64,000 nt of DNA from Isoetes taiwanensis (Eukaryota > Streptophyta > Lycopodiopsida > Isoetales > Isoetaceae): NCBI GenBank assembly GCA_021234155.1, contig JAJEKV010000232.1, positions 560,001 to 624,000 on the forward strand, read 5' to 3'. Shown here in pieces: positions 1-10,889 of this stretch. The stretch's first letter is position 1. Each line of letters opens with the position of its first letter. Below the pieces are notes generated by a model that was not told the origin of the DNA, ran no database searches, and saw only the letters and a program-made list of their open reading frames with translations. The position numbers were made by a program, and so were the translations under genes.

Positions 1-1142
1 AGCCCCCATTGGTGTTGCAGCAAATTTCTGTTTCTTTTTGTTTTTAGCAATCTCAGGTATGCCATCCTTTCTGTGTGATATGTTTCTGTGCCTTTCTGGT
101 CCCTGACTCTCCTTTTCTGCTCCCTACATTCCTCGTCATACCACACTGAAGCCTGGTTCTTCCTGAATCTTGTCCATTTCTCGAAGATGTCTGTTGCCGT
201 TTCCACCAATAAATTGTTGAGCATGTCCCCATTCTCATCTGCCCTATGATCCTCCCATGTCCATTCCTCCACATCTGTTTTAACATTCTGTATGAAGGTT
301 TCTGCGTATCTGCTTTGAAAGTGTATTTTCAATTCTCTGCTCTTCTTATTTCGTTGTCTTTCAGTCTGTGCCTGTACTTCCTGCTTGAGTGTCAGCTACA
401 TGGGTCTGTGGCTCTCTGTATTTCCAATCCATTCCGCTATGTCAAAGCTTAGGACAACTGCTGCTGCTTGGTCATTTAGTAATACATAGTCGACTATGCT
501 TTTCCCATGTGCATTCAGGCTCGTAAATTCCCCTGATCCTTGCCACTTCTGTGCCCCATTGGCTATAACTACTCCTATTGCTATGCATACCTCTATTAGT
601 AGTTCCCCTTTGGCATTAATTTCTGCCTTGTCTTCCGTAGTTCGTTTCCATTCATGTGTTCTCGTAGTGTGTTCCCATTGCCCATTTGCCTTGTTCATGA
701 TCATGATCTGTGCTTGTTCCTGACCCGTTCTGGCATTCAGGTCTCTCATCCGTATCATAGGTCCCTGGCCTTTCCATTTCATCATACTTTCCCCCAGGTC
801 CATTAATTCCAATTTATCACCGTTCGGGGGGTAGTATGCTACAATGAGGGTTAACCCTTTTTTATTTTGCAATTGAATGCCTAACATCATGTACCTTTTA
901 TTGATATCCGAATGTAAAATACATACATTATTGGCTATACTTTCTCTTACATAGCATGCTAATCCTGCACTCCCTCTACCTATCTTAAAATCCTTGTCTT
1001 TCCAACACGTGAATAGCCGATACCCTTCCTCTTCTGGCAGTCTCTTGACATTGTGCTCCCATGTTTCTACTAGGCATATCGCAGTTATGAGCTTTCTCGA
1101 GCCTTTCCCCATCATGGGTGGATTCATGGTATGGTGTCTCAA
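1..1142 (-). pseudogene. LINE-A ORF2 fragment: AP-type endonuclease domain and start of linker
   Basis: The main frame (1142 to 396) reads as the exonuclease-endonuclease-phosphatase endonuclease that nicks target DNA for target-primed reverse transcription in LINEs. Visible blocks in order are ICLVETW (usual metal-binding E), VAYYPP, RDLNAR in place of the usual GDFNAR, SIVDYVLLN, and a terminal SHRP where most families have SDH. After a frameshift near 396 the protein continues (about 390 to 50) with an RT-proximal linker containing SVWYDEECREQKRR, the counterpart of NPWFDAEC in LINE-B at 21.4 kb. The reverse transcriptase would lie beyond the left edge. The 5' end of ORF2 is cut near 1142, where sequence unlike a LINE begins. 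The altered GDFN block and the frameshift suggest a dead copy. Confidence 0.8.
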
Positions 1143-1368
1143 TTTTGCTCATTTTTGCACCACAAAAATAGTCCAAAACATAGTTCAAGATTGTGGTTTG
1201 TACACACAAAAATTCAAATCATTTAGCATTTATGATAGTGCAAAAATAAAATTCCCTCTCTTTGGCATGATATCTTTCGAGAATAGGACTTTTTGAATTT
1301 GCCACACAAGCCAAATGCCACGGAGACCAAAATAACGTGGACCGCCAAAAATAACCAAAAACACCAAA

Positions 1369-1726
1369 AGACCTAAATAGAGAGCCGTAGAAGAATAGCG
1401 GATCTTGTGGATCGTAGCTTGTGGATCATAGCCAAACAGATCTTGTGGATCATAGCCACCAAAGCAGAGATTGGCGGATCATAGCTTGCCAAATCATGGG
1501 AAAAGCTTTTGGGAAAAGCTTTGCTATATCTGATCACCCGATTTTGTTTCCATTGATTTTTGACCTTGTGAAAAGACCTAAATAGAGATTGCGGAAGCAC
1601 AGCCAGATCTTGTGGATCATAGCTTGTGGATCATAGCATAAAGATTGTCGGATCATAGCTAGAGCTTGTGGCAAAGCTTTTGTTGTATGTAGTGCCAATT
1701 TTGATTGATTTTTGACCTTGTGGAGT
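1369..1726. repeat. Two tandem ~200-bp and ~150-bp units rich in GTGGATCATAGC
   Basis: Two units each begin GACCTAAATAGAGA and end in a TGATTTTTGACCTTGTG block. Each carries several copies of TTGTGGATCATAGC and one or two AAAAGCTTTTG motifs. They sit just upstream of the first plus-strand exon at 1755. The short palindromic motifs could be protein-binding sites of a transposon terminus or promoter, but that is only positional inference. The stretch 1143-1368 shows nothing I recognise. Confidence 0.6.
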
Positions 1727-1754
1727 TGGTTCAATCCTTGGTCTCTTAAATTTC

Positions 1755-2288
1755 ATGGTTGTAGAAATGGAAAAAAATGTCTTGAATGATAGTGGATTAT
1801 CATACAGGGATTTGTTAAAACATGAGGAAAAGTTTGTGGATCCATTAGAGATGCGCAAGTATTGGGGACCAAAGGTGGAGAATAAACAATCCTATAGATT
1901 GAGGGCTCTGAAAAAAGAAAAGAAAGAGGCTTTTCTGAGCATTTATAGGGCAATCTATGAGGAAAGGAGTCATGTTCAAAATGGGCAGGTTAGTCAAGTT
2001 ATGGCTGTAGCATGGTTTTTGCATGATGTTAAAGGTAAGGATATAGATTGGTTGAGTTTTTATAAGCATGCTTCAAAAAAGAGGTCTTCAATGCTAGAAG
2101 AAGATAATATACCCATCCAAGAAGATAGTGGGACTAGAAAAAGCACTGAAACCTATACAAGATTCAGGGCATCAACTTTGAACCACGATTGGCTTCATCA
2201 TATTCTAAAACCGTGGAGTCTAAGAGGCGAAAATATGGTAATACAAGTTGTAGTTTTTATTTTGTTTAATTTGCATTTTGTCAAATGA
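1755..2288 (+). CDS. Unidentified basic, helical protein (first exon of the plus-strand cassette)
   Basis: I do not recognise this 177-residue open frame. It is rich in Lys, Arg and Glu, has a helical run around residues 45-75 (LRALKKEKKEAF and similar), and a tryptophan-rich stretch with DWLSFYKHASKK. A plausible splice donor GTAATA lies at about 2236, after SLRGENM; the remaining residues to the stop are hydrophobic and look intronic. The frame is open over its length, unlike its downstream neighbours. It is the first of several same-strand exons (1.75-6.5 kb) that seem to form one or more genes of a mobile element. The start chosen is the first ATG; a longer 5' exon is possible. Confidence 0.45.
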   Translation: MVVEMEKNVLNDSGLSYRDLLKHEEKFVDPLEMRKYWGPKVENKQSYRLRALKKEKKEAFLSIYRAIYEERSHVQNGQVSQVMAVAWFLHDVKGKDIDWLSFYKHASKKRSSMLEEDNIPIQEDSGTRKSTETYTRFRASTLNHDWLHHILKPWSLRGENMVIQVVVFILFNLHFVK

Positions 2289-2429
2289 GCTTACATAACA
2301 CAATGTGGGTGGTTTCAAACAAAGTTGGAGATGCAAAAAGGAGATTTTACCTTTGGACATTCGATAGTAAGTACTTTTTGATAAACATTGTAGAGTCTTA
2401 ATAATCATTGGTTTGTTCATAGCCTAACC

Positions 2430-2965
2430 TTTACTGGTTATTGTGGTCATAGTTTTTATGATAGTTTTTGTCGTGAGTTCTTAAATTGTAGTTCTTTAGT
2501 AGAATTGTGGTTTGGAGTTCTTAAATTGGAGTTGTGAATTTATATTATTTGTAGTATATAATTGTGATTTAGAGTTTGTGAATTTAGATTGTAGTTTATA
2601 TATTTGGATTTGTTGTTTGTGGTTTATGATTTGTGGTTTTGGGGTTAATGGATTTGGTTTATGAGTTGGGTGTCTTAGTTTGTGGATTGAGTGAATTTTA
2701 TATTGTGTTCTGTAGTTTGTGGTTTGTGGTTGCATGTTTTGGTTTGTGGATTGGGGAAATTTTATATTGTGTTTTGTGGTTTGTGGTTTTGCATTTGTCT
2801 TTGGTTTGTGGTTTTGCATTTGTGATGGTTAAATTGTGGTTAAGGATTTATACTTTGTGCTTTGTGGATTATATTTTATAGATTGGACCTGAATTATAGT
2901 GAGTGGAATATAGATTGTGGATTGAGCCTTTAATAAAGTTTCTTTAGATTGTGGAATATACTTGT
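2430..2965. repeat. G/T-rich degenerate minisatellite (TTGTGGTTT), probably intronic
   Basis: About 530 bases made almost entirely of variants of TTGTGGTTT, GGAGTTCTTAAATT and GATTGTGG. It lies between two coding stretches of the same strand and is probably intron sequence. The complement of the same motif (AAACCACAATC) fills 13.95-14.36 kb, within the minus-strand gene, so both genes carry the motif in their own sense orientation. Open frames across it are compositional artefacts. Confidence 0.6.
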
Positions 2966-2989
2966 ATCCCCAGTAACTAATTTCTTGAA

Positions 2990-3756
2990 TTGTTTCATTC
3001 TGATTCCTTACGGGTGATGACAAAATGGAAGGAGTCCCTTGAATTGAAGGTGAAAGAGGTTGATTGTAGGCTACAACAGTCATATAACAAATGGAAAGAG
3101 TTGAAGAAAACCTTCAAATCATTGAGGGAGAAGAAGGAGCATTATATGCAAGAAATTGTAGACATCAAATGCTTGATGCAAGGAATGACAAAGGAAGCAG
3201 CTGCAGGTGTGCAACAGGTGGTAGATATGAAGGAAGCCGAGGTAGTTAAAGTTGTGGCATCATTGGTTGTTGTAGAGGAAGATCTTGATGCTATTGAGAA
3301 GAGGAGGCAAGGGGACAATGATGAGATTGCAAAACTCAGACCGTGTCTTGAAAGGCTTATTGAAGGCTGCAATGTCCTTGAGAGCGGGATTAAACTAGAT
3401 CCTTATCTACCGGAGTCTATAGAAACAAATTTCCTATCGGACTCACACGAGCGTGTATGTCCCTATTGTAGAAGATTCTTGGAATATGATGGGAAGCCAG
3501 CGCCCTTTGTTATTTACTGAGTGTAACCATCTTTACCATATTCAATGTTTGGCCTCATTATTAAGGTATGAGCAAAAGTAAATTTTGATCTTAACAATAG
3601 TTATATTTTGATCATTAAGCTCTTTAAATTGATGTGTATAATTTCTTGTTTTCAGTTATAGGGATAAGTGTTGTAGCCCAGATTGTAACCAGATCATATC
3701 TGCCACTTGGATTCTTTGCATTTGGTGAAGAAAGTTGTACACTCATATGGTATGTA
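2990..3756 (+). pseudogene. Coiled-coil protein with C-terminal RING-H2-like zinc finger, split and frameshifted
   Basis: The frame 2990-3520 gives about 130 residues of charged coiled coil (from MTKWKESLELKVKEVD to IAKLRPCLERL), then VCPYCRRFLEYD. One base out of frame the sequence continues at 3507 as LFTECNHLYHIQCLASLL, up to a donor GTATGA at about 3567. After an acceptor TTTTCAG (about 3656) comes RDKCCSPDCNQII. The order C-x2-C, C-x-H-x2-H-x2-C and a final Cys pair is the RING-H2 cross-brace, although the last pair is spaced wider than the usual C-x2-C. RING proteins are typically ubiquitin E3 ligases. The frameshift at about 3507 may be decay or a consensus error. It sits upstream of the FCP1-like and Ulp1-like exons on the same strand. 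Confidence 0.6.
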
Positions 3757-3820
3757 TAAGTGGTTAAGCAATCAACTTCTTAACATCATTTAATGTTGAT
3801 GGTTTTGTTGGTTGTCCTTT

Positions 3821-4003
3821 TAGATGTCCATATGAATCCCACATATGCAAGCACAAGTAGAGATAAGGGATATCTATTCTCACAGATAGAAGAGCAAAAG
3901 ATCCAAGTGGAGAATGCAACACAACCTGAAATTGAGAAAGAAGAGCACACTGGACAATCAGAAAGTGAGAAACAAGGTAATGTAAAAGTTAATAGTTTGT
4001 ATT
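3821..4003 (+). CDS. Glu/Gln/Lys-rich exon of the plus-strand cassette
   Basis: A short acidic, low-complexity exon (ASTSRDKGYLFSQIEEQ onward) bounded by a pyrimidine-rich acceptor ending TTTTAG at about 3824 and a donor GTAATG after GAAACAAG at about 3976. I recognise no domain. It probably links the RING part to the phosphatase part of a longer protein, but exon connectivity is inferred from splice-like signals only. Confidence 0.35.
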
Positions 4004-4045
4004 AGAATAACTTATGTTATTTTTCATTCTTCTTGTATCTTCCTG

Positions 4046-4372
4046 CATGCAGGCTTCAAATTGCAGATCAAATCTAAATGAAGAGTCAAGTGCGGTGAGG
4101 CTTCAAATTGCGATCAAATCTAAATGAAGAGTCAAGTCGACATATCGATGCTTCCAAATTCGTCAAGTGCAGTAGATGTCTCCAAAAGCTACAATGAACC
4201 TTCTCTATTTGGACCTCCTAGCCCTTCTAGCTTTACCAAGCAGGAAGTTTCCACCGCATCCGAAAACCCACTTTCTAGCTTCAACAAGGAGGATAAGCTC
4301 AATAAACCCTCTAGCTCTACCAAGCAAGCGGAGTCCACCGCATCTGAAAAACCGCTTTCTAGCCGACAATGA
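4046..4372 (+). CDS. Ser/Thr-rich linker exon with internal ~45-bp repeats
   Basis: The frame from about 4124 encodes an 82-residue disordered, Ser-rich segment in which a module resembling TKQxxSTASExPLSS occurs twice (about residues 37-51 and 65-79). The DNA before it (4046-4137) also contains a near-duplicate of about 45 bp, GGCTTCAAATTGC...AAATGAAGAGTCAAGT, twice. It looks like an interdomain linker. It ends in a stop at 4372 unless spliced. No function can be assigned. Confidence 0.35.
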
Positions 4373-4661
4373 GGAGAAGTTCGTTGCAAAAAAAACCACT
4401 TTTTGTAGTAGAAGTCAAAGATTTCATATCACGGTTGGTTTAAGATACTAATTTTATTATTCCTTTGATAGTTCTAATATTATTCATCTTGAAGCTATAA
4501 TTTCTTTAGGTATAGATACAAGTAGCAAATTGGAAATCTAAACCCGAAAATGTCGAGAAGAGATATCTACTAGAAAAAACAAAGGTATTCTTCCTTCACT
4601 TTTTGTTCCATTACAGGTTAGTAAATTAGTGTACTAATTCTCTAAATATATAGCAATTCTC

Positions 4662-4970
4662 TTGGCTCAAGAAATACAATTTGATGATGACAATGTAATG
4701 TCAAATAGCATTTTACCTCAACCACCATCCACAAAACAACCAAGTAAGATACCTGCATTGATTGAGTTAAAAGGTTTCATTTTTTTCCTAGCTTCTTTTT
4801 TGTCTCGTTCTTCCTCAATATTTGACCGTTGTATCTTGTTGTTTTTACTAGTACCTGACAATTCTGATGGAGAGTTCAAAGAGAAGAAAATGGACCTTAT
4901 TATACCCGGAAGTGATTGTGCATCATCTCCGACCATCAAGAGAATCAGGTTGTCTAAAAACTATTGATCT
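4662..4970 (+). CDS. Short acidic exons leading into the FCP1-like domain
   Basis: Two short same-frame coding pieces: LAQEIQFDDDNVMSN to about 4742, with a donor GTAAGA, and VPDNSDGEFKEKKMDLIIPG from an acceptor TTTACTAG at about 4851. The second ends in IKRIRLSKN immediately before the FCP1-like domain, as the basic KKLL stretch does in plant FCP1-like proteins. A one-base shift separates it from the domain. Exon boundaries are inferred from splice-site consensus only. Confidence 0.4.
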
Positions 4971-5599
4971 TTGATTTCAATGGTGTGCTTGGAAAATTCT
5001 ACGAGCAAACTAGTAGGAATGTCATACCAAGGGTGGATCCACCACTAGAACTTTTGTTGCTTTCCAAAACAAAGATGTTGGTATTCAGGAAAGATTTATT
5101 CGAGTTTCTTGGTGGTGTATAAACCCGGTTTGACATTGCAATATGGGCTGATTTTTGATGGTACCATCTTGAACCCGATAACTAAAAAAGTTCTTTCCAG
5201 AGAAGATATAAGGAGTGCATTAATATTCCAGTGGGGTCTAAAGGAACTCACTAGAGCATGCACTAAAGTTAATAAAATCAATATTAACTTCAAGATTCTA
5301 GAGAAAGTGTACAATCACAAACCTCTTGCGGGGATCATATAAAGTGGTCAATACACTCTTGGTTGATGACCATATGTACAAAGGTTACAAAAATGCTCGA
5401 CACACTATAGTCACTCCTATCACCTTCAATCGAGCAAGGTGATCGAGACTATTTTACCAAAGTTTTGAAGCCATGGTTGTTGGGCCTTTCTTCTGGCGAT
5501 AGTGTTGCTACATATGTACAAGATCATCCAATAGAAAATTGGTTGGATGATATCTCTGAAAAATTTATTGTGGCTATGAAGAAGAAGAACAAGATTTGA
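4963..5599 (+). pseudogene. FCP1/NIF-like HAD-superfamily phosphatase domain (frameshifted)
   Basis: Known family: FCP1-like HAD phosphatases act on phosphoserine tails, classically of RNA polymerase II. Seen here in order: LIFDFNGVLGKFYEQ (4965-5010, the catalytic motif I region), an LVFRKDLFEFLGGV block, FDIAIWADF (motif II region), FKILEKVYNHKPL, VNTLLVDDHMYKGYKN (motif III/IV, acidic pair retained), and a tail DRDYFTKVLKPWLLGLSSG with the YVQDHP...NWLDD ending at 5599. Motif I reads D-F-N-G rather than D-x-D-x-T; this D-x-N-G form is shared with the plant subfamily that reads DLNGLL. Frame changes near 5118 and 5340-5460 break the reading. Clear by pattern, but probably not translatable as shown. 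Confidence 0.75.
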
Positions 5600-5739
5600 T
5601 TATTACTAGAATCTATAAACTATTTTAGATCTAATTTGTTACAAAACATTGTGTAAGATATCTGAAATCTACTTTGAAATCTAAATGTGTTAAAATGCAT
5701 TTGTTTCCTTGGATTGTATTATTTACCTTAATAACAGAT

Positions 5740-6531
5740 TGAGGAAGAGGAGCAGATCCCTAGTAGAATTGCTTTCGACAACTTTCTACCCATGGTGTAT
5801 TCTTGTAGAGTCCAACCCAATCACTATAACGATAGTGCAAGGACGTAGACATTACGGACAATGAGACCACGATGGCTTAATAATACGATCATTGATATGT
5901 TCATGAGGTAAATTGTTGTATACCTAGGATTGTACTTGGGCCTGTTGTGATCTCTTTATAGCATGGTGTATTTTGCTTAGAAATGGTGTATTTTGCTTAG
6001 AAATGAGTGGCTACATTTGGATGAGGAGCTAAGAAAACAAGTATACATATGTCATGCACTAACATATGGATATATAAAAAAAAAAAAGAACTTGTTATAT
6101 CCAAATTGTTCTGGGATTGGATATGGACCATTGTGCATGTTTGATTATTCCTATGTGCCATAGGAATCATTGAATTGCACATTTGTGATATTGGGTCTTT
6201 TAGCCCCTAGCAATTACACTTATCCAGTTATATTGCACTTTGATAGCCTTGGTTGTCAAAAGGTATGATTGGACACCTATAAGCGGTAAGTGGTCAATTT
6301 GTGAATTCAAATGTAAACTTATTTTAATTATGTAGGAATTGACTTTCTCTCTTATAACAGGGCTAATAGAAGCTTTGGCCAAGCTTTCCCCATGGGCAGC
6401 CCAATTCAAAGAGAATTTGCGGTGGTGCCATCTTAGCCCTCATCCTCTCCAATCAAATGGTTATTCATGTGGATTGTATATTTGTATGTTTGCTAAAATC
6501 ATCATGGAGGAAGATCTTTCCATACGGTAAT
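5740..6531 (+). pseudogene. Ulp1/SENP-type C48 cysteine protease domain (split, frameshifted)
   Basis: Ulp1 proteases remove or mature SUMO-like modifiers through a His-Asp-Gln-Cys centre. The pieces visible are IPSRIAFDNFLPMV, then RPRWLNNTIIDMFMR (about 5860-5910, the W-L-x-D-x-x-I helix with N for D), then MDHCACLIIPMCHRNH (His block, 6122-6169, followed by TGA where Trp is usual), VILHFDSLG (catalytic Asp, about 6220-6250), a donor GTATGA after CQK, and finally LQSNGYSCGLYICMFAKII (6448-6504) with the catalytic Gln and Cys. All four catalytic positions can be found, but in different frames separated by at least one stop and one shift. It closes the plus-strand cassette, directly before the tandem array. 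Ulp1 domains are recurrent passengers in plant Mutator and CACTA elements. Confidence 0.75.
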
Positions 6532-6654
6532 TGGTTACACTATTCAAACCGATGTTTTACACCACAGGCTGTGTCTAGTATAAGGGATTACTTGATTATT
6601 TGTATATGTAATCAAGTTTTTAGAGATTATAGACATGACTTGCTTATTCAGATT

Positions 6655-9600
6655 TTGAATACATATTCTAAACGAGGTGCACCCTGGACTACCACAGTCG
6701 TCGGATCTGTCAATCCGATGGCCCAGACTGTATGTTGGAGCCTCTGGACACCTCTCGTTTGATTATGCTCAATTATGATTGGGGGCGCCTATGATTTTAA
6801 GATGTCGAATCTGTGTAGTTTGCCCTAAGGTTTTGATGGTATATCGAGCCTCTATACGGTTTCACTTAAGCTTTTAGAATATGAAAAAACGAGGGGATTG
6901 AACCTCTACCAAAATAACTCAATGTCCTAATAAGACTACTTTAACCAATCTAACCGGTGAGGTAATGTGACTATTTTTTATCTTAAATCTATGTTTTTTA
7001 TAATAACCCATTGAATTGTTTTAGGGATATGGTCTATGGTTTCAAGAATTATATCTATATCAAATCCCACAGGAACCCCCGTTATTTTGCTACATATTCT
7101 AAGCGAGGTGCACGGACTACAAAACATTCGTCGGACTCAACCGACCGTATGTTGGAGCCTCGGATCTCGTTTTGATTATGCTCAATTATGATTGGGGGGC
7201 CTATGATTTTAAGATGTGAATCTGTGATGTTTTGATGGTATATCGAGCCTATAATCGGTTTCACTTAAGCTTTTAGAATATGAAATCTTTGGGGATTGAA
7301 CCTCTACCAAAATAACTCAATGTTAATAAGACTACTTTAACCAATCTAACCGGTGAGGTAATGTGACTATTTTTTTATCTTAAATCTATGTTTTTTATAA
7401 TATTGAATTTTAGGGATATGGTCTATGGTTTCCAAGAATTATATCTATATCAAATCCCCACATGGAACCCCTCTTTATTTTGCTACATATTCTAAACGAG
7501 GTGCACCTCGGACTTTGCCTCATCAAGGTTTTGATGGTATGTTGGAGCCTCGACACCTCTCGTTTTGATTATGCTCAATTATGATTGGGGCGCCTATGAT
7601 TTTAAGATGTTCAGTTTGCCTAAGGTTTTGATGGTATTCGAGCGGTTTTAGCTTTTAGAATATGAAATACGGGGATTGAACCTCTACCAAAATAACTCAA
7701 TGTCCTAATAAGACTACTTTAACCAATCTAACCCGGTGAGGTAATGTGACTATTTTTATCTTAAATCTATGTTTTTTTATAATAACCCATTGAATTGTTT
7801 TAGGGATATGGTCTATGGTTTCAAGAATTATATCTATATCAAATCCCCTCGGAACCCCTGTTATTTTGCTACATATTCTAAACGAGGTGCACCCTGGACT
7901 ACCACCGATCGTCGGATCTGTCAATCAGATGGCCTGAGGTTGTATGTTGGAGCCTCTGGACACCTCTCGTTTCGATTATGCTCAATTATGATTGGGGGCC
8001 ATGATTTTAAGATGTGAATCTGAAGTTTGCCTAAGGTTTTGATGGTATATCGAGCCTCTATACTCACGGTTTCACTTAAGCTTTTAGAATATGAAATACG
8101 GGGATTGAACCTCTACCAAAATAACTCAATGTCCTAATAAGACTACTTTAACCAATCTAACCGGTGAGGTAATGTGACTATTTTTATCTTAAATCTATTT
8201 TTTTTTTATAATAACCCATTGAATTGTTTTAGGGATATGGTCTATGGTTTCAAGAATTATATCTATATCAAATCCCCTCGAACCCCTCGTTATTTTGCTA
8301 CATATTCTAAACGAGGTGCACCACCGGACTACCCGCGATCGCCGGATCTGTCAATCCAGATGGCCCGCATCAGTATGTTGGAGCCTGCGGACACCTCTCG
8401 TTTTTGATTATGCTCAATTATGATTGGGGCGCCTATGATTTTAAGATGTCGAATACGAGTTTGCCTAAGGTTTTGATGGTATATCGAGCCTCTATCACGG
8501 TTTCACTTAAGCTTTTAGAATATGAAATACGAGGGGTTGAACCTCTACCAAAATAACTCAATGTCCTAATAAGACTACTTTAACCAATCTAACCGGTGAG
8601 GTAATGTGACTATTTTTTTATCTTAAATCTATGTTTTTTTTTATAATAACCCATTGAATTGTTTTAGGGATATGGTCTATGGTTTCAAGAATTATATCTA
8701 TATCAAATCCCCTGGAACCCCTTGTTATTTTGCTACATATTCTAAGCGAGGTGCACCACGGACTACCACGGTCGCCGGATCTGTCAATCAGATGGCCAGG
8801 GGCGTATGTTGGAGCCTCTGGACACCTCTCGTTTGATTATGCTCAATTATGATTGGGGGCGCCTATGATTTTAAGATGTCGAATACGAGTTTGCCTAAGG
8901 TTTTGATGGTATGTCGAGCCTCTATCACGGTTTCACTTAAGCTTTTAGAATATGAAATACGGGGATTGAACCTCTACCAAAATAACTCAATGTCCTAATA
9001 AGACTACTTTAACTATCACGGTTTCACTTAAGCTTTTAGAATATGAAATGGGGGATTCGAACCTCTACCAAAATAACTCAATGTCCTAATAAGACTACTT
9101 TAACCAATCTAACCCGGTGAGGTAATGTGACTATTTTTTTATCTTAAATCTATGTTTTTTTATAATAACCCATTGAATTGTTTTAGGGATATGGTCTATG
9201 GTTTCAAAAGAATTATATCTATATCAAATCATGATTGGGACGCCTTTATGATTTTAAGATGTCGAATCTGTAGTTTGCCTAAGGTTTTGATGGTATATCG
9301 AGCCTCTATCACGGTTTCATAAGCTTTTAGAATATGAAATAATGGGGATTGAACCTCTACCAAAAATAACTCAATGTCCTAATAAGACTACTTTAACTAG
9401 ATGGTTTCACTTAAGCTTTTAGAATATGAAATCTGGGGATTGAACCTCTACCAAAATAACTCAATGTCCTAATAAGACTACTTTAACCAATCTAACCGGT
9501 GAGGTAATGTGACTATTTTTTTATCTTAAATCTATATTTTTTTATAATAACCCATTGAATTGTTTTAGGGATATGGTCTATGGTTTCAAGAATTATATCT

Positions 9601-10078
9601 ATATCAAATCCCCACCGGAACCCCCTCGTTATTTTGCTACATATTCTAAAGCGAGGTGCACCCTGGACTACCCACGGTCGTCGGATCTGTCAATCCAGAT
9701 GGTTAACATTGTATGTTGGAGCCTCGGACACCTCTCGTTTGATTATGCTCAATTATGATTGGGGGCGCCTATGATTTTAAGATGTGAATCTGAGTTTGCC
9801 TAAGGTTTTGATGGTATATCGAGCCTCTATACGGTTTCACTTAAGCTTTTAGAATATGAAATACGGGGATTCGAACCTCTACCAAAATAACTCAATGTCC
9901 TAATAAGACTACTTTAACCAATCTAACCAGTGAGGTAATGTGACTATTTTTTATCTTAAATCTATGTTTTTTTTTATAATAACCCATTGAATTGTTTTAG
10001 GGATATGGTCTATGGTTTCAAGAATTATATCTATATCAAATCCCCCTGGAACCCCCTGTTATTTTGCTACATATTGTA
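6655..10078. repeat. Tandem array, about ten copies of a ~430-bp repeat with tRNA-like box B
   Basis: Copies share a T-rich segment ending ATAATAACCCATTGAATTGT, then TTTAGGGATATGG, a segment CATATTCTAAACGAGGTGCA, a GC-rich variable part, and GAACCTCTACCAAAATAAC. That last block recurs near 6897, 7296, 7676, 8106, 8537, 8965, 9058, 9350, 9438 and 9868. Spacings are mostly 380-430, with three short intervals (about 90, 290, 90) from partial units. On the minus strand the unit reads AGATTGGTTAAAG (box A-like) and, about 40 bases on, GGTTCGAATCC (a perfect pol III box B) in the copies near 9050 and 9865. In most others the C of TTCGAA is missing. Small open frames inside are by-products of the repeat. 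Confidence 0.85.
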
Positions 10079-10800
10079 AACACAGAAGTTTGAATTTATG
10101 TAGTAACAAGCCACAAAGAGAATTGGAGTTTTAGTTTGTGGAGTTTAGAGTTTGGAAGTTTGAGTTTATGTAGTAACAAGCCACAAAGAGAATTAGAGTT
10201 TTAGTTTGTGGAGTTTGTGTTTGTGTAGTAACAAGTCACAAAAGAGAGAATTTGAGTTTGAGTTTGTGGAGTTTGAGTTTATGTAGTAACAAGCCACAAA
10301 GAGAATTGGAGTTTTAGTTTGTGGAGTTTAGAGTTTGGAAGTTTGAGTTTATGTAGTAACAACCCTGAGAGAATTGGAGTTTTAGTTTGTGGAGTTTGTG
10401 TTTGTGTAGTAACAAGCCACATAGAGAATTTGAGTTTTAGTTTGTGGAGTTTGTGTTTGTGTAGTAACAAGTCACAAAAGAGAGAATTTGAGTTTGAGTT
10501 TGTGGAGTTTGAGTTTGTGGAGTTTGAGTTTGTGGAGTTTGAGTTTATGTAGTAACAAGCCACAAAGAGAAATGGAGTTTTGAGAAATGGAGTTTTGAGT
10601 TTGTGGTTTGTTTGTTTTTTTTTTCAAAAGAGAGAATTTGAGTTTGAGTTTGTGGAGTTTGAGTTTGTGGAGTTTGAGTTTATGTAGTAACAAGCCACAA
10701 AGAGAAATGGAGTTTTGAGAAATGGAGTTTTGAGTTTGTGGTTTGTTTGTTTTTCTTTTTGACGTTTTGAGTTGTATAGTATAGTTAGTCTGGAGTTTGT
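10079..10800. repeat. G/T-rich minisatellite with GTAGTAACAAGCCACAAAGAG
   Basis: Irregular tandem units of about 60-75 bases built from GTTTGAGTTTATGTAGTAACAAGCCACAAAGAGAAT followed by variable numbers of TTTGTGGAGTTTGAG. It continues directly from the ~430-bp array, whose last unit is cut after CTACATATT. Nothing coding is credible here; repeated peptide-like frames follow from the repeat period. Confidence 0.8.
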
Positions 10801-10889
10801 TTTTTTTTTGGAGTTGGAGTTCTGGAGTTCATTTTCTTAAGGACACTTTTTTAAGGACCTCTCTAAGGACTTAGTCTAATGCTGCAAAG

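Noticed and set aside
10279-10693. Repetitive Lys/Leu/His-rich ORFs
   Set aside because: Produced by the G/T minisatellite; frame and composition track the repeat period.
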